Source of the DNA: JADGHE01 sp035716025
GTDB taxonomy: Bacteria; Pseudomonadota; Alphaproteobacteria; Rhizobiales; Xanthobacteraceae
Direction: 5' to 3'
Assembly: GCA_035716025.1 (NCBI GenBank)
Contig: DASTKH010000041.1
Span: 62,001-126,000 of the forward strand
DNA length: 64,000 nucleotides
Numbering within the stretch: position 1 is the stretch's first letter; the number at the start of each line of letters is the position of its first letter. Under the pieces are notes generated by a model. That model was not told the origin of the DNA and ran no database searches. It saw only the letters and a program-made list of their open reading frames with translations. The position numbers and the translations under genes were made by a program. Below, piece after piece: positions 34,156 to 43,349 of the stretch.

Positions 34156-35067
34156 TCAATTGGAAAAGAGCCGGCCCGCCTCCCAGCCCAGGATGGCGCG
34201 CTTGCGCGTCAGGCCCCAATGGTAGCCGCAAAGATCGCCCGACCGGCCGAGCACGCGATGGCACGGCACGACGAAGCAGACCGGATTCTTGCCGATCGCC
34301 GCCCCGACCGCCCGCGCCGCGCTTGGCTTGCCGATCTTTGCGGCGATGTCCGAATAGGTCGTCGCCCGGCCCATGGGGATTTTGAGAAGCGTCTCCCAGA
34401 CCCGCACCTCGAAATCGGTGCCGATGAACACGATCCGCAGCGGCCGTTCCGGCCGCCAGAGGGCGGGGTTGAAGATGCGTTGGGCGGTTGCCTGCGTTGC
34501 CTCGGCGCTTTCGGCATAGGTCGCGCGCGGCCAGCGCCGCCGCATGTCCTCAAGCGCCTTGTGCTCCTCGCCAGGGTCTGCGAAGGCGAGCCCGCAGAGC
34601 CCGCGCGGCGTCTGCATCACGAGCGCGGTGCCGAACGGCGAGGGGTGGAACCCATAGGTGACGGTGAGACCGGCGCCGCCGGCTTTCCACTCGCCGGGCG
34701 ACATCGCCTCGTGGGTCACGAACAGATCGTGCAGCCGGCCGGGCCCGGAAAGTCCGACCTCGTAGGAGGTTTCAAGCACGCTCGCGGAATCCCGCAACAT
34801 GGTGCGGGCATGGTCGAGCGTGATCGCCTGTAGAAACGCCTTGGGGGTCAGCCCCGCCCAGCGGCGGAACAGATGGTGCAATTCCGTCGCATCGACCCCG
34901 GCGGCGAAGGCGATCGCGTCGACATCCGGCTGCGAACGCCAGTTTTCCGAAATGAAGGCGATCGCGCGGCGCACGATGTCGTAATCGACCGCCGCCGTCG
35001 GGGGCGGAAGCGTTTCGGCAATGCGGTCCGGCGAGAGCATGGCTTCCTCGCGAGTCATGGGTTGCAT
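34156..35067 (-). CDS. Ada-like bifunctional regulator/O6-alkylguanine-DNA methyltransferase
   Basis: The predicted protein has 303 residues. Residues about 30-125 form an AraC-type helix-turn-helix region (AAGVDATELHHLFRRWAGLTPKAF) and the rest is a methyltransferase domain, with the acceptor motif PCHRV (Cys269) and VGAAIGKNPVCFVV before it. The Ada N-terminal zinc domain with its phosphotriester-accepting cysteine is absent, so this is a helix-turn-helix plus Ogt form that transfers a methyl group from guanine to Cys269. The lack of the N-terminal domain implies the classical methyl-phosphotriester switch is missing. The gene lies 135 bases after the DUF2244 gene, same direction. Confidence 0.9.
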   Translation of the reverse strand: MQPMTREEAMLSPDRIAETLPPPTAAVDYDIVRRAIAFISENWRSQPDVDAIAFAAGVDATELHHLFRRWAGLTPKAFLQAITLDHARTMLRDSASVLETSYEVGLSGPGRLHDLFVTHEAMSPGEWKAGGAGLTVTYGFHPSPFGTALVMQTPRGLCGLAFADPGEEHKALEDMRRRWPRATYAESAEATQATAQRIFNPALWRPERPLRIVFIGTDFEVRVWETLLKIPMGRATTYSDIAAKIGKPSAARAVGAAIGKNPVCFVVPCHRVLGRSGDLCGYHWGLTRKRAILGWEAGRLFSN

Positions 35068-35202
35068 GTTCTCCAGCTACGCGTCCGCACGCTGCAAGAC
35101 CACCCGATTCCTGTTTCCCGGCGAAGGTGCTGTCGCTTGGGACTCGCCCGTCGGTCGTTGCACGGTTGCCGCCTTTCGGGTGCGCGCGCGCCCGGCCATC
35201 GG

Positions 35203-35715
35203 CTACGGCATGGCCGTGCGGGTCACGCCGCGGCGCGCCTCGGCGAGCGCCGTCGCCAACGCGGTCGCGAAGCTCTCGCGCTCCGCCGGGCTTAGGCAGT
35301 CGGCGATCGGAAGCCGGCGGCCGCTCGAGACGAGGGCAAGCTTCAACAGGCCGAAATCCTGCATGTCCTCGCGGTCGAGCCGCACCCACAACGGGTTCAG
35401 CGACCATTCGCCGATTTCGCCGCGGTGGCTCACTTTGCGCACGGTCAGCGCGCTCGGCGTGACGATCACCTGCTCATAGGCGGCTGCGCGGCGGAAGTTG
35501 GTGGTCAGTGCCCAGTATACCAAGGCGACGTCGAGCCCCATGAAGCCGACGACGGGCCAGGCGCCGGCGACGAGGCAGAACAGAGCGCCGCCGACATTGA
35601 CGGAAAGCACCACCGCCATCAGCGCGAAAAAGCCGCGTCGCGACAGCGAGCGGTGCGGTGTGATCAGCGCGGAAAAAAGCGGTGCCTCCTCCGCGCGGGC
35701 GTTGTCGCCGTTCAT
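35203..35715 (-). CDS. DUF2244 membrane protein
   Basis: The predicted protein has 170 residues. Two closely spaced membrane helices (FFALMAVVLSVNVGGALFCL and VVGFMGLDVALVYWALT) are followed by a soluble region with EQVIVTPSALTVRK and a GEWSLNPLWVRLDRED segment typical of DUF2244 proteins. The function is unknown. The gene is divergent from nth with only 21 bases between the start codons, so the promoters must overlap the coding regions. A longer reading up to 36429 is a non-coding shadow. Confidence 0.8.
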   Translation of the reverse strand: MNGDNARAEEAPLFSALITPHRSLSRRGFFALMAVVLSVNVGGALFCLVAGAWPVVGFMGLDVALVYWALTTNFRRAAAYEQVIVTPSALTVRKVSHRGEIGEWSLNPLWVRLDREDMQDFGLLKLALVSSGRRLPIADCLSPAERESFATALATALAEARRGVTRTAMP

Positions 35716-35736
35716 GTCCCCCAATATAGGGAAGAA

Positions 35737-36531
35737 ATGGGAAAAAAGGCGACAGCGTTCCGCGGAAAGCCTCGGCCGAAGGGCACGCCCGAAAAGCCCA
35801 CGCCCAAAAAGCCCGTAGCGGTGAAGTCCGCGCCCGCGCGAAACGCGTCCGATCGCGCCGTCGTGGCGGCCGCGGTCGAGCCCTGGGGGCCGGCCGAAAT
35901 CGCGGAGGCGTTCCGCCGTTTTCATGCGGCCGACCCCGAGCCGAAGGGCGAACTTGAGTCCGTCAATCCGTTCACGCTGCTCGTCGCCGTCGTGCTGTCG
36001 GCGCAAGCGACGGACGCCGGGGTCAACAAGGCGACCCGGCCGCTCTTTGCCAAGATCGACACGCCGGCCAAGATGGTCGCCTTCGGAGAGGAGCGTCTGC
36101 GCGAGGCGATCAAGACCATCGGCCTCTACCGCATGAAGGCGAAGAACGTGATTGCGCTGTCGCGCCGGCTCCTCGCGGCGCATGGCGGCGCGGTGCCGCG
36201 CGAGCGGGACGCCCTGGAAGCCCTGCCGGGCGTCGGCCGCAAGACGGCGAACGTCGTGCTCAACATCGCCTTCGGGGAACCCACCATCGCGGTCGACACC
36301 CATGTTTTCCGCGTCGCCAACCGGACGGGGCTTGCGCCCGGCAAGACGCCGCTCGACGTGGAACGTCGGCTCGCCGCCGTTGTACCGGACGCCTACAAGC
36401 GCCACGCGCATCACTGGCTGATCCTGCACGGGCGCTATGTCTGCAAGGCGCTGCGGCCGGCCTGCGAGCGTTGCCTTATCGCCGATCTCTGCCGCTGGCC
36501 CGGAAAGCGCGTGGGCGCGGCGGCGGCGTGA
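35737..36531 (+). CDS. nth: Endonuclease III
   Basis: The predicted protein has 264 residues: a basic N-terminal extension of about 45 residues rich in lysine and proline, then the enzyme core. LPGVGRKTANVVLN is the helix-hairpin-helix with the catalytic lysine, and AVDTHVFRVANR has the catalytic aspartate. The C-terminus has C-x6-C-x2-C-x5-C (CKALRPACERCLIADLC), the ligands of the [4Fe-4S] cluster. It removes oxidised pyrimidines and nicks abasic sites. The start codon is at 35737; the extension makes it longer than the E. coli protein, so a later start cannot be excluded. Confidence 0.95.
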   Translation: MGKKATAFRGKPRPKGTPEKPTPKKPVAVKSAPARNASDRAVVAAAVEPWGPAEIAEAFRRFHAADPEPKGELESVNPFTLLVAVVLSAQATDAGVNKATRPLFAKIDTPAKMVAFGEERLREAIKTIGLYRMKAKNVIALSRRLLAAHGGAVPRERDALEALPGVGRKTANVVLNIAFGEPTIAVDTHVFRVANRTGLAPGKTPLDVERRLAAVVPDAYKRHAHHWLILHGRYVCKALRPACERCLIADLCRWPGKRVGAAAA

Positions 36532-36643
36532 GCCCCGCGCCCTCCGTTAACCGGAAGCGCAGGCGCGCCTTTACAGCGGCGCGCCCGGCACGTCATGATT
36601 GCATCCACCAGATGCGGCCGCCTTAGGCTTGAGGGAGTGCGTC

Positions 36644-37270
36644 GTGGCGTTGCGTCGTCTGGCGGTCGCAGCCGGCGGGCTGCTGCTCGCCTCGGTGTCG
36701 TGTGTGGCCCGCGCCGACCTTCTGATCGCGATCGACAAGTCCGACCAGCGCATGACCGTGACGGTCGACGGGTCCGTGCGTCATGTGTGGCCGGTGTCCA
36801 CCGGTCGTCGCGGCTACGGCACGCCGAACGGCCGCTTCCGCCCGCAATGGCTGGCGCGCCGCTATTTTTCGCGAAAATATTACAATTCGCCGATGCCCTA
36901 TGCGATCTTCTTTCACAAGGGCTATGCGATCCACGGCACGGAATATATCCGGCGGCTGGGCGGTCCGGCCTCGCACGGCTGCGTACGGCTGCATCCGAAA
37001 CACGCCGCCGAGTTGTTCACACTCGTGAAGGAGCACGGCAAGGCCGACACCCGCATCGTGGTGACCGGCGCCAATCCGGTCGAGATCGCTCGTCCGCGGA
37101 GGGAGCCCCGGGCGCGGCGCGAAGGCCGGGGGATCGAAGCCCGCCCCCGGGCGGCCCGGGAGGCACAGGTCTATCGCCTGTATCCGGCCTATCGTGCGCC
37201 GGCCTGGGGATTTTTCGGCCCTCCCGCCTACGCGCGGGGGTGGTATGAAGGCGGACATCTGCACGACTGA
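36644..37270 (+). CDS. L,D-transpeptidase (YkuD family)
   Basis: The predicted protein has 208 residues. GTG 36644 has GAGGGAG (36631-36637) six bases upstream and starts a signal peptide ending at ARA-24. The YkuD domain has the active-site HGTEYIRRLGGPASHGCVRLH region in two parts (His97 and Cys113). It cross-links or modifies peptidoglycan in the periplasm. The last 70 residues differ from the domain: first an arginine-rich linker (RPRREPRARREGRG), then a tyrosine, glycine and proline-rich tail. The tail is unusual but common among Hyphomicrobiales forms. Confidence 0.9.
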   Translation: MALRRLAVAAGGLLLASVSCVARADLLIAIDKSDQRMTVTVDGSVRHVWPVSTGRRGYGTPNGRFRPQWLARRYFSRKYYNSPMPYAIFFHKGYAIHGTEYIRRLGGPASHGCVRLHPKHAAELFTLVKEHGKADTRIVVTGANPVEIARPRREPRARREGRGIEARPRAAREAQVYRLYPAYRAPAWGFFGPPAYARGWYEGGHLHD

Positions 37271-37379
37271 AATCGCGCGCCGGCGGTGGCAAAGCCCTGC
37301 TGCGCCTGTTAGAAGGCGGGCCTTCCCGCTCGGCCTCTAGGCCGGTTGCGGGCGCGGTCCGCGAGGCGGGAAAGGCCGG

Positions 37380-38033
37380 ATGCGACAGGCATCGTTGAAG
37401 CGCAAGACCAAGGAAACCGACATTGCGGTCGCCGTCGACCTCGACGGCGCCGGCACCTGCGACGTGTCGACCGGTATCGGCTTCCTCGACCACATGCTCG
37501 ACCTGCTGGCGCGGCATTCGCGCGTCGACATCACCGTACGGGCCAAGGGCGACCTGCACATCGACCACCACCACACGACCGAGGACATCGGCATCTGTCT
37601 CGGGCAGGCGGTGAAGCAGGCGCTCGGCGAGATGAAGGGCATCACCCGCTATGCCGATGTGCACGTGCCGATGGACGAGGCGCTGACCCGCGTGGCGCTC
37701 GACATTTCCGGGCGGCCGTTCCTGGTGTTCAGGGTCGAGTTTTCCCGCGACAAGGTGGGAGACTTCGACACCGAGCTCGTGCGCGAATGGTTTCAGGCTT
37801 TCGCGATGAATGCGGGGATCACGCTGCACGTCGAAACGCTTTACGGGGCGAACGATCATCACATCGCCGAATCCTGCTTCAAGGGGCTTGCCCGCGCCTT
37901 GCGGGCGGCGGTCGCAATCGATCCGCGTGCGGTCGGCGAGGTGCCGTCGACCAAGGGCGCGCTCGGTGAGCGGGCAATGACCGATGAGAGCGGCCGGGGC
38001 GCGGCGCCGGGAAGACCCGAGAGCAGGAGCTGA
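37380..38033 (+). CDS. hisB: Imidazoleglycerol-phosphate dehydratase
   Basis: The predicted protein has 217 residues. It starts MRQASLKRKTKETDIAVAVD, and GIGFLDHMLDLLARHSRVD, DHHHTTEDIGICLGQAVKQA and the second metal-binding block GANDHHIAESCFKGLARALR identify the monofunctional enzyme. The last 30 residues (TDESGRGAAPGRPE) are a non-conserved tail. It dehydrates imidazole glycerol phosphate in histidine synthesis and starts the block hisB to hisE. Confidence 0.97.
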   Translation: MRQASLKRKTKETDIAVAVDLDGAGTCDVSTGIGFLDHMLDLLARHSRVDITVRAKGDLHIDHHHTTEDIGICLGQAVKQALGEMKGITRYADVHVPMDEALTRVALDISGRPFLVFRVEFSRDKVGDFDTELVREWFQAFAMNAGITLHVETLYGANDHHIAESCFKGLARALRAAVAIDPRAVGEVPSTKGALGERAMTDESGRGAAPGRPESRS

Positions 38034-38098
38034 GGGGCGGGGCGCGCGACGGAGACTCTCCCCAGCGCGGGCGACAGGCCGCCGAAGGAATGATCGCG

Positions 38099-38596
38099 AT
38101 GAAGATCTATACCGTGCATCAGCCGCCGGAGCGATGGCGCGAAGCGCGGCGCGGGCCCGAGCGCTTTGCCTTCGTGCGCGACGGCTTTCATTTCTGGGCG
38201 TTTCTGCTCGGGCCCCTGTGGATGCTCTGGCATCGGCTGGTTCTCGTTCTCATCGGCTATCTGGTCCTCCTCGTCGGGCTGAGTGTCGGGCTTTCTGCCG
38301 CCGGGGCCTCGAGCGGCGCGGCCTTCACCGCACAGCTTCTGCTCGCGATCCTCGTCGGCCTCGAAGCGCCGACGCTGCGCCGCTTCACGCTGCGGCGGCG
38401 CGGCTGGCGGGAGGTGGGCGTGGTCTCGGCCGACGACCGGGAGGCGGCGGAGCGCCGCTTCTTCGATCAGTGGGAGCGCGAAGCCGGTCCGGCGTCTGCG
38501 CCGCCTTCCTCGCTCGGGCCGCTTCCGCCGGTGCGCCGGCCCGCTGCGCCGACCGAAGCGCTTGGGCTCTTCCCCGAACCGGGAGCTTCCCGGTGA
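38099..38596 (+). CDS. DUF2628 membrane protein within his operon
   Basis: The predicted protein has 165 residues. Family features are MKIYTVHQPPE at the start, a FVRDGFHFWAFLLGPLWMLW segment and two membrane helices (about 45-90); the soluble tail ends in proline-rich LFPEPGASR. Function unknown. ATG 38099 has AAGGA nine bases upstream; an upstream ATG at 38090 has it too close. The stop overlaps the hisH start in GTGA, so the gene is translationally coupled into the histidine operon. A DUF2628 gene in this position is a repeated feature of Hyphomicrobiales, so a link to histidine synthesis or simply to cotranscription is possible. Confidence 0.85.
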   Translation: MKIYTVHQPPERWREARRGPERFAFVRDGFHFWAFLLGPLWMLWHRLVLVLIGYLVLLVGLSVGLSAAGASSGAAFTAQLLLAILVGLEAPTLRRFTLRRRGWREVGVVSADDREAAERRFFDQWEREAGPASAPPSSLGPLPPVRRPAAPTEALGLFPEPGASR

Positions 38597-39243
38597 GCGT
38601 CGCCGTCATTGATTACGGCTCGGGCAACCTGCATTCGGCCGCGAAGGCGATCGAACGGGCGGCGCAGGAGGTGGGTTATGCCGGCCCGGTCGAGGTGACC
38701 GCGGACCCGGAGGCGGTTGTGCGGGCGGACCGTATCGTGCTGCCCGGTGTCGGCGCCTTCGCGGACTGCCGGCGCGGGCTCGACGCCGTCGCCGGCATGA
38801 TCGAGGCGCTGGAAGAGGCGGTGCGGCGCAGGGGCCGGCCGTTTCTCGGCATCTGCGTCGGCATGCAGCTCATGGCCGAGCGGGGGCTCGAATACGAGGT
38901 TGCGCCGGGCCTCGGCTGGATCGCCGGGGAGGTCGACCGGATCGTCCCGTCCGATGCGTCCCTGAAGATCCCGCACATGGGCTGGAACACGCTGGACGTC
39001 CGAAAGCCACATCCGCTGCTCGCCGATATCCCCCTTGGCCAGGCGGGTTTGCACGCCTATTTCGTTCACTCGTACCATCTCAAGCCGCGCGATCGCGCCG
39101 ACCTTGTCGCCGAGACCGACTATGGCGGGCCGATCACCGCGGTCGTCGGCCGCGACAACGTGGCCGGCACGCAGTTCCATCCCGAGAAGAGCCAGCGCCT
39201 CGGCGTGAGGCTGATCGGCAATTTCCTCAAATGGCGTCCGTAA
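38593..39243 (+). CDS. hisH: Imidazole glycerol phosphate synthase, glutamine amidotransferase subunit
   Basis: The predicted protein has 216 residues. VAVIDYGSGNLHSAAKAIE (3-21), GVGAFADCRRGLD, the nucleophile PFLGICVGMQLMAERG (Cys near residue 86) and GTQFHPEKSQRLG with the catalytic histidine and glutamate are all present. It releases ammonia from glutamine for HisF. GTG 38593 overlaps the DUF2628 stop by four bases. Confidence 0.96.
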   Translation: MSVAVIDYGSGNLHSAAKAIERAAQEVGYAGPVEVTADPEAVVRADRIVLPGVGAFADCRRGLDAVAGMIEALEEAVRRRGRPFLGICVGMQLMAERGLEYEVAPGLGWIAGEVDRIVPSDASLKIPHMGWNTLDVRKPHPLLADIPLGQAGLHAYFVHSYHLKPRDRADLVAETDYGGPITAVVGRDNVAGTQFHPEKSQRLGVRLIGNFLKWRP

Positions 39244-39327
39244 TGTCGTTGCAGCTCTTGGAGAGCCGGCCGCATGGCCGCGCAGACGGGCATCTGCGCG
39301 CCGCTGAATGTTGAGGCATGGTCTGCC

Positions 39328-40065
39328 GTGATCCTGTTTCCCGCAATCGATCTTAAAGACGGGGTGTGCGTGCGCCTCGAACAGGGGGACCGCAACCGCG
39401 CCACCGTGTTCAACCGCGATCCGGCCGCGCAGGCCCACCGTTTCGAGGCGCAAGGCTTCCGTTATCTGCATCTCGTCGATCTCGATGGCGCTTTTGCCGG
39501 CAAGCCGATGAACGCCGGGGCGGTTGACCGGATTCTCGAGACGATCTCGATTCCCGTGCAGCTTGGGGGCGGCATTCGCGACATGGCGACGGTCGACGCC
39601 TGGCTTGCCAAGGGCGTCACGCGGGTGATCATCGGCACCGCGGCGGTGCGCGACCCCGGTTTCGTGCGCGAGGCCGCGCGGCAGCACCCGAACCGGATCG
39701 CTGTCGGCCTCGATGCCCGCGACGGCAAGGTGGCGGTCGAGGGTTGGGCCGAGACCGCGAACATCTCGGCGCTCGATTTCGCCCGCCGCTTCGAGGACGC
39801 GGGTGTCGCGGCCATCATTTATACCGACATCGCTCGCGACGGCATGTTGCAAGGGCTCAATCTCGACGCGACGATCGCGCTGGCGGAGGCGGTTTCGATT
39901 CCGGTCATCGCTTCGGGAGGGCTTGCGTCGCTGCGCGATGTGCGGGCGCTGCTTGCACCGCGCGCGGCGAAGCTCGGCGGGGCGATCGTCGGACGCGCAC
40001 TCTACGACGGGCGGCTCGATCCGGCGGCCGCGCTCGCCCTCATCACGGCGCACGGAGGCGCGTGA
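39328..40065 (+). CDS. hisA: ProFAR isomerase (HisA)
   Basis: The predicted protein has 245 residues. The usual start VILFPAIDLKDGVCVRLEQG corresponds to GTG 39328; an upstream ATG at 39274 would add 18 residues unlike the family. Later IPVQLGGGIRDMATVDAWL, GLDARDGKVAVEGWAETAN and IIYTDIARDGMLQGLN with the catalytic aspartates agree. It converts ProFAR to PRFAR. The stop overlaps the hisF start by four bases in GTGA. Confidence 0.96.
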   Translation: MILFPAIDLKDGVCVRLEQGDRNRATVFNRDPAAQAHRFEAQGFRYLHLVDLDGAFAGKPMNAGAVDRILETISIPVQLGGGIRDMATVDAWLAKGVTRVIIGTAAVRDPGFVREAARQHPNRIAVGLDARDGKVAVEGWAETANISALDFARRFEDAGVAAIIYTDIARDGMLQGLNLDATIALAEAVSIPVIASGGLASLRDVRALLAPRAAKLGGAIVGRALYDGRLDPAAALALITAHGGA

Positions 40066-40847
40066 CGGCGGTGCTCAAAGTCCGTGTTATTCCCTGCCTC
40101 GACGTGAAGGACGGCCGCGTCGTCAAGGGCGTCAATTTCGTCAATCTGCGCGACGCCGGCGATCCGGTGGAAGCTGCCATCGCCTATGACGCCGCGGGCG
40201 CCGACGAACTGTGCTTTCTCGACATCACCGCAAGCCACGAGAACCGGGAGACGATCTACGACGTCGTGACCCGCACCGCGGAAGCCTGTTTCATGCCGCT
40301 CACGGTCGGCGGCGGCGTGCGGACGGTCGAGGACATCCGCCGGCTGCTCACCTGCGGAGCCGACAAGGTGTCGATCAACACCGCCGCGGTCGCCCGCCGC
40401 GCGTTCGTCCGGGAGGCGGCCGAAAAGTTCGGCGACCAGTGCATCGTCGTGGCAATCGACGCAAAGCGCGTTTCGGGTCCGGGCGAGCCCGACCGCTGGG
40501 AAATCTTCACCCATGGCGGGCGCAAGGCGACGGGGCTCGATGCGGTCGCCTATGCGCGCGAGGTGGTCTCGCTCGGGGCGGGCGAAATCCTGCTCACCTC
40601 CATGGATCGCGACGGCACGCGCGCGGGGTTCGACATCGCCCTCACGCGGGCGGTGGCCGACGCGGTCCCTGTGCCGGTGATCGCCTCCGGCGGGGTCGGC
40701 ACTCTCGAACACCTCGTGGCCGGGGTGCGCGACGGACACGCGGCGGCGGTGCTTGCCGCCTCGATCTTTCATTTCGGCGAATACACGATCCGCGCGGCGA
40801 AGGATTATATGGCGCGGGCGGGCCTTCCCATGCGGCTCGATCCCTGA
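40062..40847 (+). CDS. hisF: Imidazole glycerol phosphate synthase, cyclase subunit
   Basis: The predicted protein has 261 residues. RVIPCLDVKDGRVVKGVNF (about 8-26), VGGGVRTVEDIRRLL, GADKVSINTAAV and EILLTSMDRDGTRAGFD (second catalytic aspartate) identify HisF. It forms IGP and AICAR from PRFAR with the ammonia supplied by HisH. GTG 40062 is followed in frame by a second GTG at 40071; GGAGG (40054-40058) lies close upstream. Confidence 0.96.
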   Translation: MTAVLKVRVIPCLDVKDGRVVKGVNFVNLRDAGDPVEAAIAYDAAGADELCFLDITASHENRETIYDVVTRTAEACFMPLTVGGGVRTVEDIRRLLTCGADKVSINTAAVARRAFVREAAEKFGDQCIVVAIDAKRVSGPGEPDRWEIFTHGGRKATGLDAVAYAREVVSLGAGEILLTSMDRDGTRAGFDIALTRAVADAVPVPVIASGGVGTLEHLVAGVRDGHAAAVLAASIFHFGEYTIRAAKDYMARAGLPMRLDP

Positions 40848-40860
40848 GGACGGAAGTGGT

Positions 40861-41196
40861 ATGACGCGCGCCATGAGCGCTTTCACCATCCACGATCTTG
40901 CCGCACGCGTGAAGGAGCGCGCGAGCGCCGCACCCGAGGTTTCCTATACGCGCAAGCTGCTCGACAAGGGCGTAAGCCACTGCGCGAAAAAACTCGGCGA
41001 AGAGGCCGTGGAGACGGTGATCGCCGCGATCGTCGAGGACGACGAGCGCCTCGCTTCCGAGGCGGCCGATCTCCTTTATCATTTGCTTGTCGTCCTCGAA
41101 GCGCGGGGTGTGACGCTGGCGGATGTCGAGACCGCCCTCGCCAAGCGCTCGGGCATGTCGGGCCTCGAGGAAAAGGCCGCGCGTCCGCGCGACTGA
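40861..41196 (+). CDS. hisE: Phosphoribosyl-ATP pyrophosphatase
   Basis: The predicted protein has 111 residues. FTIHDLAARVKERASAAPE, SYTRKLLDKGVSHCAKKLGEE and the metal-binding EAVETVIAAI with LASEAADLLYHLLVVL identify the alpha-helical pyrophosphatase that makes phosphoribosyl-AMP. ATG 40861 has GGAAG four bases upstream; ATG 40873 is an alternative. It is 13 bases after hisF. Confidence 0.95.
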   Translation: MTRAMSAFTIHDLAARVKERASAAPEVSYTRKLLDKGVSHCAKKLGEEAVETVIAAIVEDDERLASEAADLLYHLLVVLEARGVTLADVETALAKRSGMSGLEEKAARPRD

Positions 41197-41219
41197 ACCG
41201 CAACCGGACAACAGGTTCC

Positions 41220-42173
41220 ATGGACCAGCGCGCCGACGCCAATCTGTCGCCTTACCGCACCTTCACGCGCGCGGAATGGGCCAATCTGCGCGCCGACACC
41301 CCGATGACGCTGACGGCGGACGAGGTGACGCGCCTGCGCTCGCTGCACGACCGGCTCGACATGGAGGAGGTCGAGGACATCTACCTGCCGCTCTCGCGTC
41401 TGCTGTCGATGTATGTGGCGGCGACCCAGCGGCTGTTTCGCGCGGAACAGCGCTTTCTCGGCACCGAAGACGCCAAGGTCCCCTATATCATCGGCGTGGG
41501 CGGCTCGGTCGCCGTCGGCAAGTCTACGACCGCTCGCGTGCTGCAGGCGCTGCTCGCACGTTGGCCGAACGTTCCGCGCGTCGATCTTGTGACGACCGAC
41601 GGCTTCCTCTTTCCCAACGCGGTGCTCGAACGCGAAGGGCTGATGCAACGCAAAGGCTTTCCGGAAAGCTACGATCTTCAGGCGCTGCTTCGCTTTCTCT
41701 CGGACGTCAAGGCGGGGCGCCATCCGGTGCGCGCGCCCGTCTATTCGCATCTCATCTACGACGTGCTGCCGAACCATTGGATCGAGATCGACCGGCCGGA
41801 TATCCTCATCGTCGAAGGTCTCAACGTGCTGCAGACCGGCCGCCTTCCGAAAGACGGCAAGGCGATCCCCTTCGTTTCGGATTTCTTTGATTTCTCGATC
41901 TATCTCGACGCCGACGAGGACGCGCTGCGCCACTGGTATGTCGACCGCTTTCTCACCCTGCGCGGTACCGCATTCCGCGACCCCAAATCCTATTTCCACC
42001 GCTATGCACAGCTTTCGGACGAGGAGGCGACCGAGGTCGCGACCTCGATCTGGACGCGCATCAATCTCGTGAACCTGCGCGAGAACATCCTGCCGACGCG
42101 GCAACGCGCCGACCTCATCCTCAAGAAGGGCGAAAGCCACGTGATCGAGGAAGTGTCGCTGCGGCGCCTTTGA
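41220..42173 (+). CDS. coaA: Type I pantothenate kinase
   Basis: The predicted protein has 317 residues. IIGVGGSVAVGKSTTARVLQ has the P-loop, VTTDGFLFPN the metal-binding aspartate, and PVYSHLIYDVLP and LIVEGLNVLQT follow in the type I order. It phosphorylates pantothenate as the first step to coenzyme A. It is 23 bases after hisE, in a position next to the his block that is well conserved in Hyphomicrobiales. Confidence 0.97.
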   Translation: MDQRADANLSPYRTFTRAEWANLRADTPMTLTADEVTRLRSLHDRLDMEEVEDIYLPLSRLLSMYVAATQRLFRAEQRFLGTEDAKVPYIIGVGGSVAVGKSTTARVLQALLARWPNVPRVDLVTTDGFLFPNAVLEREGLMQRKGFPESYDLQALLRFLSDVKAGRHPVRAPVYSHLIYDVLPNHWIEIDRPDILIVEGLNVLQTGRLPKDGKAIPFVSDFFDFSIYLDADEDALRHWYVDRFLTLRGTAFRDPKSYFHRYAQLSDEEATEVATSIWTRINLVNLRENILPTRQRADLILKKGESHVIEEVSLRRL

Positions 42174-42269
42174 GCGTGCTTCGCGCGGACTTGCGCCCGG
42201 CAAAAGCGCAAACCGCAGCCGCAGAGTCCCGCGCGGGGCCGGGGCGGAGGAAATCGGGTTCCGTCCGCT

Positions 42270-43214
42270 TCAGGCCGCGTGGCGCTCGGCGCCCGGGCCG
42301 AAGTGCTGGATATAGCGGCCGCTGATTGCGGCGACCGGCAGCACGATCAGCACATCGGTGGTGCCGAACTGATAATCGACGACGGCGTCTTCGCCCACGA
42401 AGGCGCCCAGGCGCAGATAGCCCTTGATGAGGGGCGGCAATTCGCGCCAGGCGGCTTTGACGTCGACTTCGTGCTTGGGCAGCAGGTTCATGGCGAGGCG
42501 CTTATGCGGCACCGCCCGCGCGGCCCAGGTCTCGGGCGCGCCGTGGAAGTGGTGCAGATAGGACAGCACATGCGCGAGCGGCTGCGGATCGGTGCCGTCG
42601 AGGCTCGCGCAGCCGAACATCACGTCGATCCGGTGCTCCAGAACATAGGCCCAGATGCCGTGCCAGAGCAGTTCGACGGTGCGCTTGTTGCGATAAGGTG
42701 CAAGCACGCAGGAGCGGCCGAGCTCGAGGAAGCGCGAGCCCGCATGGCGCGCAATCAGTCCGTCGATGGCAAATTCGCCCGCACTGTAGAAACCGCCATG
42801 CCGTTCCGCCACGTCCTGCCGCAACAGCCGGTAGGTTCCGACCGCACGCGGCTTTCGCCGAAGCCCGTTCGCCGCCGCCGCGTGGTCGAACACGAGCAGG
42901 TGCTCGCAGATGCGATCGAAGGCATCGATGTCGCGGCGCGCAAGGCGCGTGCGCGCGTCGGCGATCGCCGACATCTCCTTGTAGAACACGCGATAGCGCA
43001 GCCTCTGCGCACGTCGCACATCCTTGGCGGTGCGCGCCAGGCGGATTTCGAGGGAGCCGAGCCGGCCGAGCGGTTCCTCCGTCAGGAGGTTCGTCCAGCC
43101 CCCGAAACGGGCCAGCCGGGGCGGAAGGGCGCTGCCTTCGGGCGCATGGGCGGGTCGGAGGCGCCCCATCAGCCCGAGCCCGAAATATCCGACAGCCTCC
43201 CCGTCGCGCCGCAT
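42270..43214 (-). CDS. OlsB-like ornithine N-acyltransferase (GNAT fold)
   Basis: The predicted protein has 314 residues. ATG 43214 has GGAGG seven bases upstream. The N-acyltransferase core has EIRLARTAKDVRRAQRLRYR, YSAGEFAIDGLIAR, FLELGRSCVLAPYRNKRTVE (acyl-carrier-binding region) and ELLWHGIWAYVLEHRIDVMFG. OlsB joins a 3-hydroxyacyl group to ornithine to make lyso-ornithine lipid, the precursor of phosphate-free membrane lipid. An OlsA partner is not in the window. Hemolysin-like relatives share the fold, so the substrate is inferred. Confidence 0.8.
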   Translation of the reverse strand: MRRDGEAVGYFGLGLMGRLRPAHAPEGSALPPRLARFGGWTNLLTEEPLGRLGSLEIRLARTAKDVRRAQRLRYRVFYKEMSAIADARTRLARRDIDAFDRICEHLLVFDHAAAANGLRRKPRAVGTYRLLRQDVAERHGGFYSAGEFAIDGLIARHAGSRFLELGRSCVLAPYRNKRTVELLWHGIWAYVLEHRIDVMFGCASLDGTDPQPLAHVLSYLHHFHGAPETWAARAVPHKRLAMNLLPKHEVDVKAAWRELPPLIKGYLRLGAFVGEDAVVDYQFGTTDVLIVLPVAAISGRYIQHFGPGAERHAA

Positions 43215-43349
43215 GCTGCATCCTCCGACAGGCCGTCCGGCAAGGCAATCGCCCATGCGGCTTTCGCGCGCAGCGATTCGCCGACGGCTCTCGCCCGACC
43301 GCTACAGCATGGTTTGAGGACGGCTTTGTGACAAGCGCCGGTGCGACCG

